Assembly: GCA_964460345.1 (NCBI GenBank)
Contig: CAYWRO010000057.1
Location: 1 to 21,034 of the forward strand
Direction of reading: 5' to 3'
Source: CAYWRO01 sp964460345
Lineage (GTDB): Bacteria; Planctomycetota; Phycisphaerae; Phycisphaerales; UBA1924
DNA length: 21,034 nt
In this document: piece by piece, positions 7,111 through 14,452 of the stretch
Layout: each line of letters begins with the position of its first letter
Position numbering within the stretch: the first letter of the stretch is position 1
The notes under the pieces: generated by a model
Told to the model about the DNA's origin: nothing
What the model saw: only the letters and a program-made list of their open reading frames with translations
Databases searched by the model: none
Made by a program: the position numbers and the translations under genes

Positions 7111-7222
7111 CGAACTGTGCCACCGAGATCGGCTTTGCGATCTCGGTGTCTTCGCGGGGGAGAGAGCACCGAGGTTGAGTACAACCTCGGTGGCACGGAT
7201 CAATGCCGATCTCGGCGCCACC
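7096..7222. repeat. Nested hairpins built on CACCGAG, with a GGTGGC...GCCACC element
   Basis: Two perfect 11-bp hairpins share the CACCGAG core: 7121-7131 pairs with 7138-7148 (6-nt loop), and 7167-7177 pairs with 7182-7192 (4-nt loop). TGGCAC at 7096-7101 pairs with GTGCCA at 7117-7122. A 34-bp segment, 7189-7222, begins GGTGGCACGG and ends GCCACC, the same termini as the element at 10491-10567. The cluster directly precedes array 2. It could be mobile palindromic elements or a structured RNA; I cannot tell which. Confidence 0.75.
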
Positions 7223-7432
7223 CTGCCGCATCGCTCACGATCGCTTGCGCGCGACTCGGAGGGGCTTGCGCGGCGGTCACAACGGCTTGCGCGCGGGTCA
7301 CAAGCGCTTGTGCGTGACTCAAAAGGGCTGGCGCGCGATTTAAAGGGGCTTGTTCGCGGCTTACAAGCGATTGTTCGTGGCTTACAAGCGCTTGTGCGCG
7401 GCAAAAAAGCGCTTGTACGCGGCAAAAAAGCG
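7223..7432. repeat. Tandem array, 10 units, exact 21-bp period (array 2)
   Basis: Units begin (CTTG or a variant) at 7223, 7244, 7265, 7286, 7307, 7328, 7349, 7370, 7391 and 7412, each exactly 21 bp long. A typical unit is CTTGTGCGCGGCAAAAAAGC plus G. Where one unit meets the next, the sequence can be palindromic: CACAAGCGCTTGTG at 7299-7312 and ACAAGCGCTTGT at 7384-7395. Late units are nearly identical and early ones diverged. The sequence is unrelated to array 1, but the period, copy number, lack of indels, embedded palindromes and intergenic position match. One frame reads as heptads such as LVRGLQA and LVRGKKA, but no credible gene contains it. Confidence 0.9.
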
Positions 7433-7729
7433 CAGTTATCTGACGTTGAACCGCTCTGGCGCGGCCTAAAGGGGGGTGGGTCCCCCTTAAGGTGGGGTTG
7501 GTCCGGATAACACGGTGGACGCTGCGGAGGCGGCCGCGGCGGCGTCGCGCTGCGCCCTGCCATGGCCTTCGGCACGGCCGATTTCTGCCGCGCAGGCGGC
7601 ACAGGCGAAAAAAAACGTCCAGCCGGCTCAAGTCGACCCCGCGTCCGTTCGATCTCAGGTGTACCACGCCGGGCCGGGCGCAGAGGCGCTTCTGCTGAAC
7701 GGGTCGGCGCTTCGACGAAAGGGCAGACA
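7433..7729. other. Intergenic region between array 2 and the FN3-like gene
   Basis: There is an imperfect inverted repeat at 7465-7475/7482-7492 (CCTAAAGGGGG against CCCCCTTAAGG, one mismatch, 6-nt loop). A GTG-started frame at 7515-7739 has a plausible composition (...QAKKNVQPAQVDPASVRSQV...) and overlaps the next gene's start, but it matches nothing I know and has no ribosome binding site. I see no clear promoter. Confidence 0.4.
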
Positions 7730-8410
7730 ATGGCCATGACGAAGATCCCCGCGAATCGTGATCCGATGATTGATTTCTATCGCCAGCACATCGAGTTGTG
7801 GATCGACCACGCGGCCGAGCTGGGGCTGGACAGCGCTGCTGCGCTGACGCCGCTGAAAGATGCGGTCGACGCCGCCGTCGCCGCGCACGGTGAAGCCGAT
7901 GCGCTGCGCAACGCCGCGCGCCTCGCCACCGACATGCTCAACGCGCGGGCGGCGCTGCTGCGCTCCCTCGGCGGCGCCGTCGTCGCGACGATCCGCGCCC
8001 ACGCGGAGTTCACCGGCAACGAGGAAGTCTACAGCACCGCCCAGATCTCCCCGCCCGCGCCGCGGACCCCCGCCGGGCCGCCCGCGCCGCCGACGAACCT
8101 CATCGCCGATCCGACGCCCAACGGCCACATCATCCTCAAGTGGAAGGGCACCACCGAGCGCGGCCAGTTCTTCATCATCGAACGCAGCGTCGACGGCGGG
8201 CCGTGGGTGCGCCTCGAGCCGGTCGCGGCCAAGAAGTTCACCGACACGCTCGTGCCGCGGAATACCAACGTCATCCAGTACCAGGTCTGGGGCGCGCGCT
8301 TCGACAAGAAGAGCGACACCGCGCCGCAGGCGACCGTCAACTTCGGCACCGTCGACCCGCAGATCGCCGCGGCCTTCCGCTCGGCGGGACCGGGGACGCT
8401 GGCGGCGTGA
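7730..8410 (+). CDS. Hypothetical protein with a C-terminal fibronectin-III-like domain
   Basis: This 226-aa protein has two parts. Residues 1-105 are Ala-rich and helical (MIDFYRQHIELWIDHAAELG near the start), followed by a proline-rich hinge (about 107-121, SPPAPRTPAGPPAPP). Residues 122-207 look like a fibronectin type III beta-sandwich (PTNLIADPTPNGHIILKWKG, FFIIERSVDGGPW, YQVWGARFDKK). There is no signal peptide or membrane helix. The start is the first of two close in-frame ATGs (7730, 7736), with GAAAGGG about 6 nt upstream. Similar two-part proteins occur in planctomycetes and Bacteroidetes, with unknown role; the FN3 assignment rests on pattern alone. Confidence 0.7.
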   Translation: MAMTKIPANRDPMIDFYRQHIELWIDHAAELGLDSAAALTPLKDAVDAAVAAHGEADALRNAARLATDMLNARAALLRSLGGAVVATIRAHAEFTGNEEVYSTAQISPPAPRTPAGPPAPPTNLIADPTPNGHIILKWKGTTERGQFFIIERSVDGGPWVRLEPVAAKKFTDTLVPRNTNVIQYQVWGARFDKKSDTAPQATVNFGTVDPQIAAAFRSAGPGTLAA

Positions 8411-8419
8411 GGACGAGCA

Positions 8420-8475
8420 GCGAGAAAGATGTGCGTCTCACGCAGAGGCGCAGAGAGCGCAGAGACGGAGAGGAG
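8420..8475. repeat. Purine-rich dispersed-repeat-like stretch
   Basis: This tract contains CGCAGAGGCGCAGAGAGCGC and GAGACGGAGAGGAG and shares CGCAGAGG with the tract after enolase. It lies in the gap between two genes and looks like the same family of dispersed element. Confidence 0.5.
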
Positions 8476-8525
8476 ATGTGGGCCTTGCCCGCGGAGGCGG
8501 CGGGGCCTTTCTTACTCTCGCAGCT

Positions 8526-8531
8526 TACAAT
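8526..8531 (+). promoter_or_regulatory. Putative -10 box (TACAAT), leaderless type
   Basis: TACAAT ends 10 nt before the ATG at 8542, with no Shine-Dalgarno sequence between. It is the same hexamer and layout as before top6B. No clear -35 is seen. Confidence 0.45.
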
Positions 8532-8541
8532 CCGGCTCGCG

Positions 8542-8934
8542 ATGACATGGCTCAATCCTTATCGCGGGCGCGATGATCGGGGGGCGCTGGCGCCGATGCA
8601 GCGGACGGCGTGGCGGCGCGCGGTGGAGATCGGGCCGCTCGTGCTCATCGTGCCGAGTGTCGCGGTGATCGCCCTCGCGTACTGGACCAGTGCATCGATG
8701 GATCTGCTCTGGGTAGGGCTGTGCGGGATCGTCGTCGGCATGGGGCTGCGGCTGGCCGCGCGGGAAGAGACCTGGGTCAAGCTCATGCCGCGGCGGCTCG
8801 ATGAAGGCCGCTGTCCGGTCTGCGAGTATCGGCTCGACAACCTCGCCGTCGAAGAAGACGGTTGCACGGTCTGCCCCGAGTGCGGTGCGGCGTGGCGGCT
8901 GGCGGAGCAACCGGGCACGCCTTCCTCTCCGTGA
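8542..8934 (+). CDS. Two-TM protein with C-terminal zinc ribbon
   Basis: This 130-aa protein has two predicted membrane helices (about 33-49 and 54-72) and a C-terminal ribbon: Cys91 and Cys94 in CPVCEYRLDNL, Cys111 and Cys114 in CPECGAAW, with an extra Cys108. The design matches the protein at 6176-6526, though the loop between the cysteine pairs is longer and CGYDL is replaced by CEYRL. I chose the ATG at 8542 because it follows a TACAAT by 10 nt and because the frame upstream runs through a repeat. The function is unknown; a membrane protein with a cytoplasmic metal-binding tail is likely. Confidence 0.75.
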   Translation: MTWLNPYRGRDDRGALAPMQRTAWRRAVEIGPLVLIVPSVAVIALAYWTSASMDLLWVGLCGIVVGMGLRLAAREETWVKLMPRRLDEGRCPVCEYRLDNLAVEEDGCTVCPECGAAWRLAEQPGTPSSP

Positions 8935-8941
8935 TTCCGCC

Positions 8942-8970
8942 TTGGCCGCCCCGGCGAGCCGTGATACACT
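8942..8970 (+). promoter_or_regulatory. Putative sigma70-type promoter, leaderless type
   Basis: TTGGCC (8942-8947), a 17-bp spacer and TACACT (8965-8970) lie 10 nt before the ATG at 8981. This is the most complete promoter in the window. Transcription would start within a few bases of the ATG. Confidence 0.55.
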
Positions 8971-8980
8971 CTTTGTTGCG

Positions 8981-9289
8981 ATGAGCGAGTACGCGGACGA
9001 GAAGCGGGTTGAGACGGCGCTGGAGCGAGTCCGGAAGGACTGGGCGGCGAATCCAGGTTCGCCGGCGAAGGTTGTGGGTTTCACCTTCACCGTCGGCGAG
9101 GATCACCACGGCGATCCTGCCGTGTACGTGACCGCGCTGCTTGACGACGCCACCACCGACGAGGAGTGGACATCCGACAACTTCGATCCCATCGCCGATC
9201 GCGTCAGGGCGGCGGTCGCCGACGAGGGCGTCGACCGCTTTGTGTACATGCGCTACCGACGTCCGCGCGACCTGACCGAGGCGGCGTAA
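8981..9289 (+). CDS. Small acidic protein upstream of a HEPN-like gene
   Basis: This 102-aa protein has a helical N-terminus (ADEKRVETALERVRKDWAAN), a central beta-rich stretch (VVGFTFTVGEDHHGDPAVYV) and a Asp/Glu-rich second half ending in FVYMRYRRPRD. I recognise no named domain. It is four bases from the next gene, a HEPN-like protein, so the two are probably translated together and may be an antitoxin-toxin or regulator-effector pair. The start is supported by a full promoter just upstream. There is no signal peptide. Confidence 0.7.
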   Translation: MSEYADEKRVETALERVRKDWAANPGSPAKVVGFTFTVGEDHHGDPAVYVTALLDDATTDEEWTSDNFDPIADRVRAAVADEGVDRFVYMRYRRPRDLTEAA

Positions 9290-9293
9290 GAGC

Positions 9294-9818
9294 ATGGCCA
9301 TTGTGGACGATCTGCTGGAGCAGGCGACGTACCTGGCCACTCGCGAGTCGAAGGGCCGCCCGAGGCAGGCCAGCCTTCGCCGGGCGATCTCGGCGGCCTA
9401 CTACGCCCTGTTCCACGAGGTGGTGGACACGGTGGCAGGCAGCGTGTTGAGCGGCGCGGACTCGCAGGGGCCGATTGGTGCACGGTTGCGGCGCACGGTC
9501 ACACACGGTGCGGTGAAGACCGCGGCGCAGTGGTTTCTGTCGAGGCAGTTTCCTCCGGTGCTCGCGGTGATGCGCGGTGCGACCAGTGGGCCACCGCAGC
9601 CGCTCGTGGACGTCTGCCGACGACTCGTCGAACTCCAGGAGGAGCGGCACACCGCCGACTACGACCTCGCGCAGTCTCTTACGCGGGCGGATACGCTGCG
9701 GCTCGTCAGCGATGCGGCGAACGCCGTGAGCTTGCTTCGAACGCTTGGGCCGTCACCGGACAGGACCATCTTCCTGCTTGGATGCCTCCTGGGCGATCGT
9801 CTGACAAAGAACCAGTAA
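9294..9818 (+). CDS. HEPN-like protein, putative ribonuclease effector
   Basis: This 174-aa all-helical protein has LRRAISAAYYALFHEVVD at 28-45, typical of HEPN-fold proteins. Arg66-RTVT-His71 fits the Rx4-6H catalytic motif of HEPN ribonucleases, and HTADYDLAQSLT at 119-130 matches another conserved HEPN-like segment. HEPN proteins often act as RNases in toxin-antitoxin and defence systems. The gene begins four bases after the small acidic gene, consistent with a two-gene operon. The fold is inferred from motifs; activity and partner are inferred from context. It could instead be a catalytically inactive HEPN protein. Confidence 0.7.
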   Translation: MAIVDDLLEQATYLATRESKGRPRQASLRRAISAAYYALFHEVVDTVAGSVLSGADSQGPIGARLRRTVTHGAVKTAAQWFLSRQFPPVLAVMRGATSGPPQPLVDVCRRLVELQEERHTADYDLAQSLTRADTLRLVSDAANAVSLLRTLGPSPDRTIFLLGCLLGDRLTKNQ

Positions 9819-9855
9819 TGCCGTGCGGCTGAAACCATCGATGGCGGGCCGCCGG

Positions 9856-9861
9856 TATCAT
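9856..9861 (+). promoter_or_regulatory. Possible -10 box (TATCAT) close to the Nudix start
   Basis: TATCAT ends 5 nt before the ATG at 9867, with no Shine-Dalgarno sequence. It fits the leaderless pattern seen elsewhere in the window, but no -35 is clear. Confidence 0.35.
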
Positions 9862-9866
9862 CTGCA

Positions 9867-10580
9867 ATGCCAACCGCACGGACGACCGGGGCCGATCTGC
9901 ACGGGGGGGGGCTGCCCCCGCTCACCATCACGGAAGAGAACCTCCTCTGCAAAGGCCGCACGTTTGACTTCGTGCACGTCAAGGGCCGCACGCCTGACGG
10001 CACGACGATCGATCGGCAGATGGTCCGGCATCCGGGCGCGGTGGCGATCGTGCCGGTGCTGGAGACGGGGAGCGGTGGGGGTGACCTCGTCATGATCCGC
10101 AATCTTCGCGCGGCCTCCCGCGGCTGGATCCTCGAGTTTCCTGCCGGGACGATGGAGCCGCCGGAGCCGGCGGAGGCGTGCGCTGCGCGCGAGTTGATCG
10201 AGGAGACGGGGTATCGCGCGGCGAAGCTCACGCCGCTCTTGCCGCGAGAAGGGGGGGTGGGGGGGTGGTTCTACACGACGCCCGGCCTCACCGATGAGCG
10301 CATGCACGTCTTCGTCGCCACGGGGCTCACGCACGTCGGGCAGGACCTGCAGGCCGATGAGCGCATCGTCGTCGAGCACGTTCCGGTCGCCGAGGCCCTG
10401 CGCCTCGCCGACTCCGGCGAACTGCTTGACGGCAAGTCCATCGTCGCCCTGCTGCTGGCGCACCGCCGCGGCCTGCTCGGGGGTGGGGGGGGTGGCACGG
10501 CTCTCCGAGCCGTGATGGACGAGACACAAGGCAGCGGGGAAACCCCGGCTCGGAGAGCCGGGCCACCGGGAGGGGTTTGA
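9867..10580 (+). CDS. Nudix hydrolase, ADP-ribose pyrophosphatase-like
   Basis: This 237-aa protein is predicted to hydrolyse a nucleoside diphosphate derivative, perhaps ADP-ribose or a nucleotide sugar. The Nudix box is complete at 94-116: Gly94, Glu100, then RELIEETGY from Arg108. FPAG just before the box and the YTTPGLTDERMHVFVA segment after it fit the ADP-ribose pyrophosphatase group. The last 29 residues (from about 209) are encoded by a palindromic repeat (10491-10567), so the C-terminus appears to be captured from a mobile element; the core fold ends before it. The M50 protease gene starts 3 bp after the stop. Substrate is not determinable from sequence. Confidence 0.9.
   Translation: MPTARTTGADLHGGGLPPLTITEENLLCKGRTFDFVHVKGRTPDGTTIDRQMVRHPGAVAIVPVLETGSGGGDLVMIRNLRAASRGWILEFPAGTMEPPEPAEACAARELIEETGYRAAKLTPLLPREGGVGGWFYTTPGLTDERMHVFVATGLTHVGQDLQADERIVVEHVPVAEALRLADSGELLDGKSIVALLLAHRRGLLGGGGGGTALRAVMDETQGSGETPARRAGPPGGV
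10491..10567. repeat. 77-bp palindromic element with 21-bp inverted ends, inside the Nudix 3' end
   Basis: The left arm, 10491-10511 (GGTGGCACGGCTCTCCGAGC plus C), is an inverted copy of the right arm, 10547-10567, with one mismatch. Each arm also folds on itself (GGCTC-TCC-GAGCC). The ends GGTGGC...GCCACC match the element at 7189-7222, and the left decamer GGTGGCACGG recurs at 18722-18731. It looks like a small non-autonomous mobile palindrome. It reads in frame into the Nudix gene. Confidence 0.85.
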
Positions 10581-10583
10581 CGC

Positions 10584-11669
10584 GTGGGGCTGTACGACCG
10601 AGATTACTACGGGGCCGGGGGAGGGAGCGGCTGGCGCGGGGCCTTCCGCCGCATCTTCGTCGAGGGGGACAGCCCGCTCGCGTGGGCGCTGCCGCTCTTC
10701 ACGTTCCGCGGCGTCCGCGTCAAGGTTCACATCCTCTTCATCATCATCGCGCTGGTGTATGTGCTGATTGCGCTCTTCACGCAGACGCCGATGGCGGCGC
10801 TGGAGCGCGCCATCAGCTTCGGGCTGCTCTTCGGCGTCGTGCTGCTGCACGAGTTTGGCCACGTCTTCGCGTGCCGCAAGGTCGGCGGCGAGGCGGATGA
10901 GATCCTGCTGTGGCCGCTCGGCGGGCTCGCCTACTGCCGGCCGCCGCACGAGTGGCGTGCTGCGTTCATCACGACCGCCGGCGGGCCCGCCGTCAACCTC
11001 GCGCTCGCCGCCGTCAGTTCCGCCCTGCTCCTGGCCGCCTCCGCGCCCGCCGACATCATCCTCTTCAACCCGCTGGAGCCCTGGTCGATCACCGCCAAGG
11101 CGTGGTTCCAGTCGTCGTCGACGTTCGTCTTCTATCTCAAGGTCTTCCTCATCTACTTCCACCAGATGAACCTCTTCCTCTTCGCCTTCAACGTCTTCCT
11201 GCCGATGTTCCCGATGGACGGCGGGCGGCTGCTGCAGGAAGGGCTGTGGGCGAAGCTCGGCTACGACCGCTCGATGATCATCGCGACCAACATCGGCCTC
11301 TTCGCCGCGGTCGCCGTGGGCCTGCTCGCCCTGCTTACGGGCGGCGGCGTCCTGCTCGGCATCGCCGTCTTCGCCGGCATCACCTGCTGGCAGGAACGCC
11401 AGAGAATCACGTGGCTGCGGGCCGAGGGCTTCGGCCTCGCCGCGGCGGACCCGCGGTTTGCGAGTTCCTCGGCCGACTACGCCGCCCAGCACGCGCCGCG
11501 CGAGCGAAAGCCCTCCAAGGCCGAAGAGCGCCGCCGCAAACGCGCGGCTGAGCAGCAGCAGGAGGTCGACCGCATCCTCGCCAAGATCAGCGAGCACGGC
11601 ATCCAGTCCCTCACCCGCGCGGAGAAGAAAACCCTCGCCCGCGCTTCCGAAGAGAAGAAGAAGGGCTGA
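10584..11669 (+). CDS. M50-family site-2-protease-like intramembrane metalloprotease
   Basis: This 361-aa polytopic membrane protein is predicted to cleave substrates within the membrane. The zinc site is HEFGH at 89-93 and the third ligand is Asp212 in FPMDGGR. TAGGPAVNLALA at 131-142 is another conserved segment. Membrane helices run from about 48-66, 77-97, 125-152, 183-212, 230-252 and 253-267. The start is GTG, 3 bp after the Nudix stop, so translation may be coupled. A basic linker (about 306-326) precedes a C-terminal tail, VDRILAKISEHGIQSLTRAE at 328-347, that is also present in the rhomboid encoded next. There is no PDZ domain. This may be a regulated protease in signalling, but the substrate is unknown. 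Confidence 0.93.
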   Translation: MGLYDRDYYGAGGGSGWRGAFRRIFVEGDSPLAWALPLFTFRGVRVKVHILFIIIALVYVLIALFTQTPMAALERAISFGLLFGVVLLHEFGHVFACRKVGGEADEILLWPLGGLAYCRPPHEWRAAFITTAGGPAVNLALAAVSSALLLAASAPADIILFNPLEPWSITAKAWFQSSSTFVFYLKVFLIYFHQMNLFLFAFNVFLPMFPMDGGRLLQEGLWAKLGYDRSMIIATNIGLFAAVAVGLLALLTGGGVLLGIAVFAGITCWQERQRITWLRAEGFGLAAADPRFASSSADYAAQHAPRERKPSKAEERRRKRAAEQQQEVDRILAKISEHGIQSLTRAEKKTLARASEEKKKG

Positions 11670-11837
11670 GCCCCCCCCCGCCCCCCCCTTTCCTCGTTCC
11701 CTTCCATCCGCGTGGCGGTGTTCGGCCTGGCCGCTCGCCCGCATACCCTCCCCCGGAGCCCGGCACGAACCGACGGCCGGCCGGTCCCGTACTCACCCAC
11801 CCGCACGCACCTTCTTTAAGGGGGAGACCTTCTCCAG
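11670..11837. other. Gap between the two protease genes
   Basis: A poly-C tract follows the protease stop (about 11670-11690). A purine-rich AAGGGGGAG (11818-11826) lies before the rhomboid ATG, and GGAGA-CCT-TCTCC (11823-11835) could fold over it and restrict ribosome access. I see no gene or clear terminator. Confidence 0.4.
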
Positions 11838-12905
11838 ATGGGCATCGCCGAGCGCGACTACACAAGGCGCCGACCTCCCCCCTACGGCCGAACCCCGCCG
11901 CGGCACCCGCGCGCCTGGTCCTTCACGACCTGGCTGATCGCGATCAACGTCGCGGTCTTCCTCTTCACGCACTTCATCGTCCTCGGGCCGCACACCCCAA
12001 CCTACATGGGCGAGTATCGCGAGCCCGGCACGACCGCCGCGCAGTGGGACCGCGCCCAGCCTGATCCGAACAACCCGCTCGTCCACAGCCGCGTCCGCGG
12101 CTACGGCCAGATCATGGTCGACCCGCAGACCGGCGACCAGGTCGGCATCCGCTGGACCACCTTCATGCCTTTCCTTCGGTCGTGGGGGCACTTCTCCGCG
12201 GGCCGCCTCCTCCGCGGCCAGTGGGACTGGGTCCCCGAGGTCTGGCGGCTCATCAGCTTCCAGTTCCTTCACGCCAACGGCATGCACCTGCTGCTCAATA
12301 TGGTCGGCCTGTACTTCTTCGGTCCGCTCGTGGAGCAGGACCTCGGCCGGAAGCGCTTCATCGTCTTTTACCTCCTGTGCGGTGCGGCCGGGGCCGTTCT
12401 GTACCTCGTGCTCGTCGCACTCGGCAACATTGCTGCCGCAGCCGGCATCGGCCCCATCCCCGGCCTGCTCTTTGAAGACTGGTACACGCCCCTCATCGGC
12501 GCTTCGGCCGGTGTCTTCGGCGTCCTCCTGGCGTGCGCGGCGATCGCCCCCGACGAGATCGTCTACCTCATCTTCCCGCCGATCCCCATGCGGTTGAAGA
12601 CGTTCGCCTGGGGCTTTTTCCTCATTGCGCTGATCTCGCTGTTCATCGGCACCGCCAACGCAGGCGGAGAAGCCGCGCACATCGGCGGCGCGCTCGCCGG
12701 CTGGTTCCTCATCCGCCGCCGTTACTGGCTGCGCGACGTCCTGCGCCTGCTGCGGCTTGAGGATCCCGGTCCCGCCCCTGCGCGCCGGCGGGCCGACGAC
12801 CGCGTCGACCGCATCCTCGACAAGGCGCGCCAACACGGCGTCAGCTCCCTCACCACGCGCGAAAAGCGCCTCCTCCGCCGCGCGAGCGAGGGCATGCGCG
12901 GCTGA
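11838..12905 (+). CDS. Rhomboid-family intramembrane serine protease
   Basis: This 355-aa protein is predicted to cleave transmembrane substrates. The catalytic Ser223 lies in GASAGVFGVL and His281 in EAAHIGGALAG. The oxyanion-side pattern His145, His150 and Asn154 is in FLHANGMHLLLNM. The N-terminus is a basic, proline-rich cytoplasmic segment before the first helix (about 29-49). A large loop (about 50-135) between the first two helices is longer than in simple rhomboids. The C-terminal tail, VDRILDKARQHGVSSLTTRE at 323-342, closely resembles the M50 protease tail. Similar tails occur on rhomboids of Bacteroidetes and planctomycetes, to my recollection as a named domain of unknown function. 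Confidence 0.94.
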   Translation: MGIAERDYTRRRPPPYGRTPPRHPRAWSFTTWLIAINVAVFLFTHFIVLGPHTPTYMGEYREPGTTAAQWDRAQPDPNNPLVHSRVRGYGQIMVDPQTGDQVGIRWTTFMPFLRSWGHFSAGRLLRGQWDWVPEVWRLISFQFLHANGMHLLLNMVGLYFFGPLVEQDLGRKRFIVFYLLCGAAGAVLYLVLVALGNIAAAAGIGPIPGLLFEDWYTPLIGASAGVFGVLLACAAIAPDEIVYLIFPPIPMRLKTFAWGFFLIALISLFIGTANAGGEAAHIGGALAGWFLIRRRYWLRDVLRLLRLEDPGPAPARRRADDRVDRILDKARQHGVSSLTTREKRLLRRASEGMRG

Positions 12906-12917
12906 CCTCCCTGGACC

Positions 12918-12934
12918 GCCGGCTTCCAGCCGGC
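12918..12934. repeat. Short palindrome GCCGGCT-TCC-AGCCGGC
   Basis: It has a perfect 7-bp stem and 3-nt loop, 12 nt after the rhomboid stop. It shares the 15-base core CCGGCTTCCAGCCGG with the element after top6B. It is a dispersed palindrome in the gap before tgt and could act as a weak terminator or an mRNA-stabilising hairpin. Confidence 0.7.
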
Positions 12935-12979
12935 TCCCTCCCCCTATCCCCCGCTCAATCCACCGTCCCCGACTTCCCC

Positions 12980-14392
<1,413 letters not shown>

Positions 14393-14452
14393 TGCGGCCG
14401 GTTCATCTTCGCTTTTTTGTGGGGACACGAGCAAGTAAGGAAGGGCACGTAA

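Noticed and set aside
7082..7510. Open reading frame through array 2 encoding LVRGLQA-type heptads
   Set aside because: Same reason: frame preserved by period. Its flanks lie in hairpins and intergenic DNA, with no start signal.
6832..7737. 301-codon minus-strand frame over array 2
   Set aside because: It is low complexity, driven by the repeats and hairpins, with no start signal or recognisable domain.
7515..7739. Small GTG-started frame overlapping the FN3-like gene start
   Set aside because: Composition is plausible, but it has no Shine-Dalgarno sequence, promoter or known relative. It is noted with the intergenic region rather than called.
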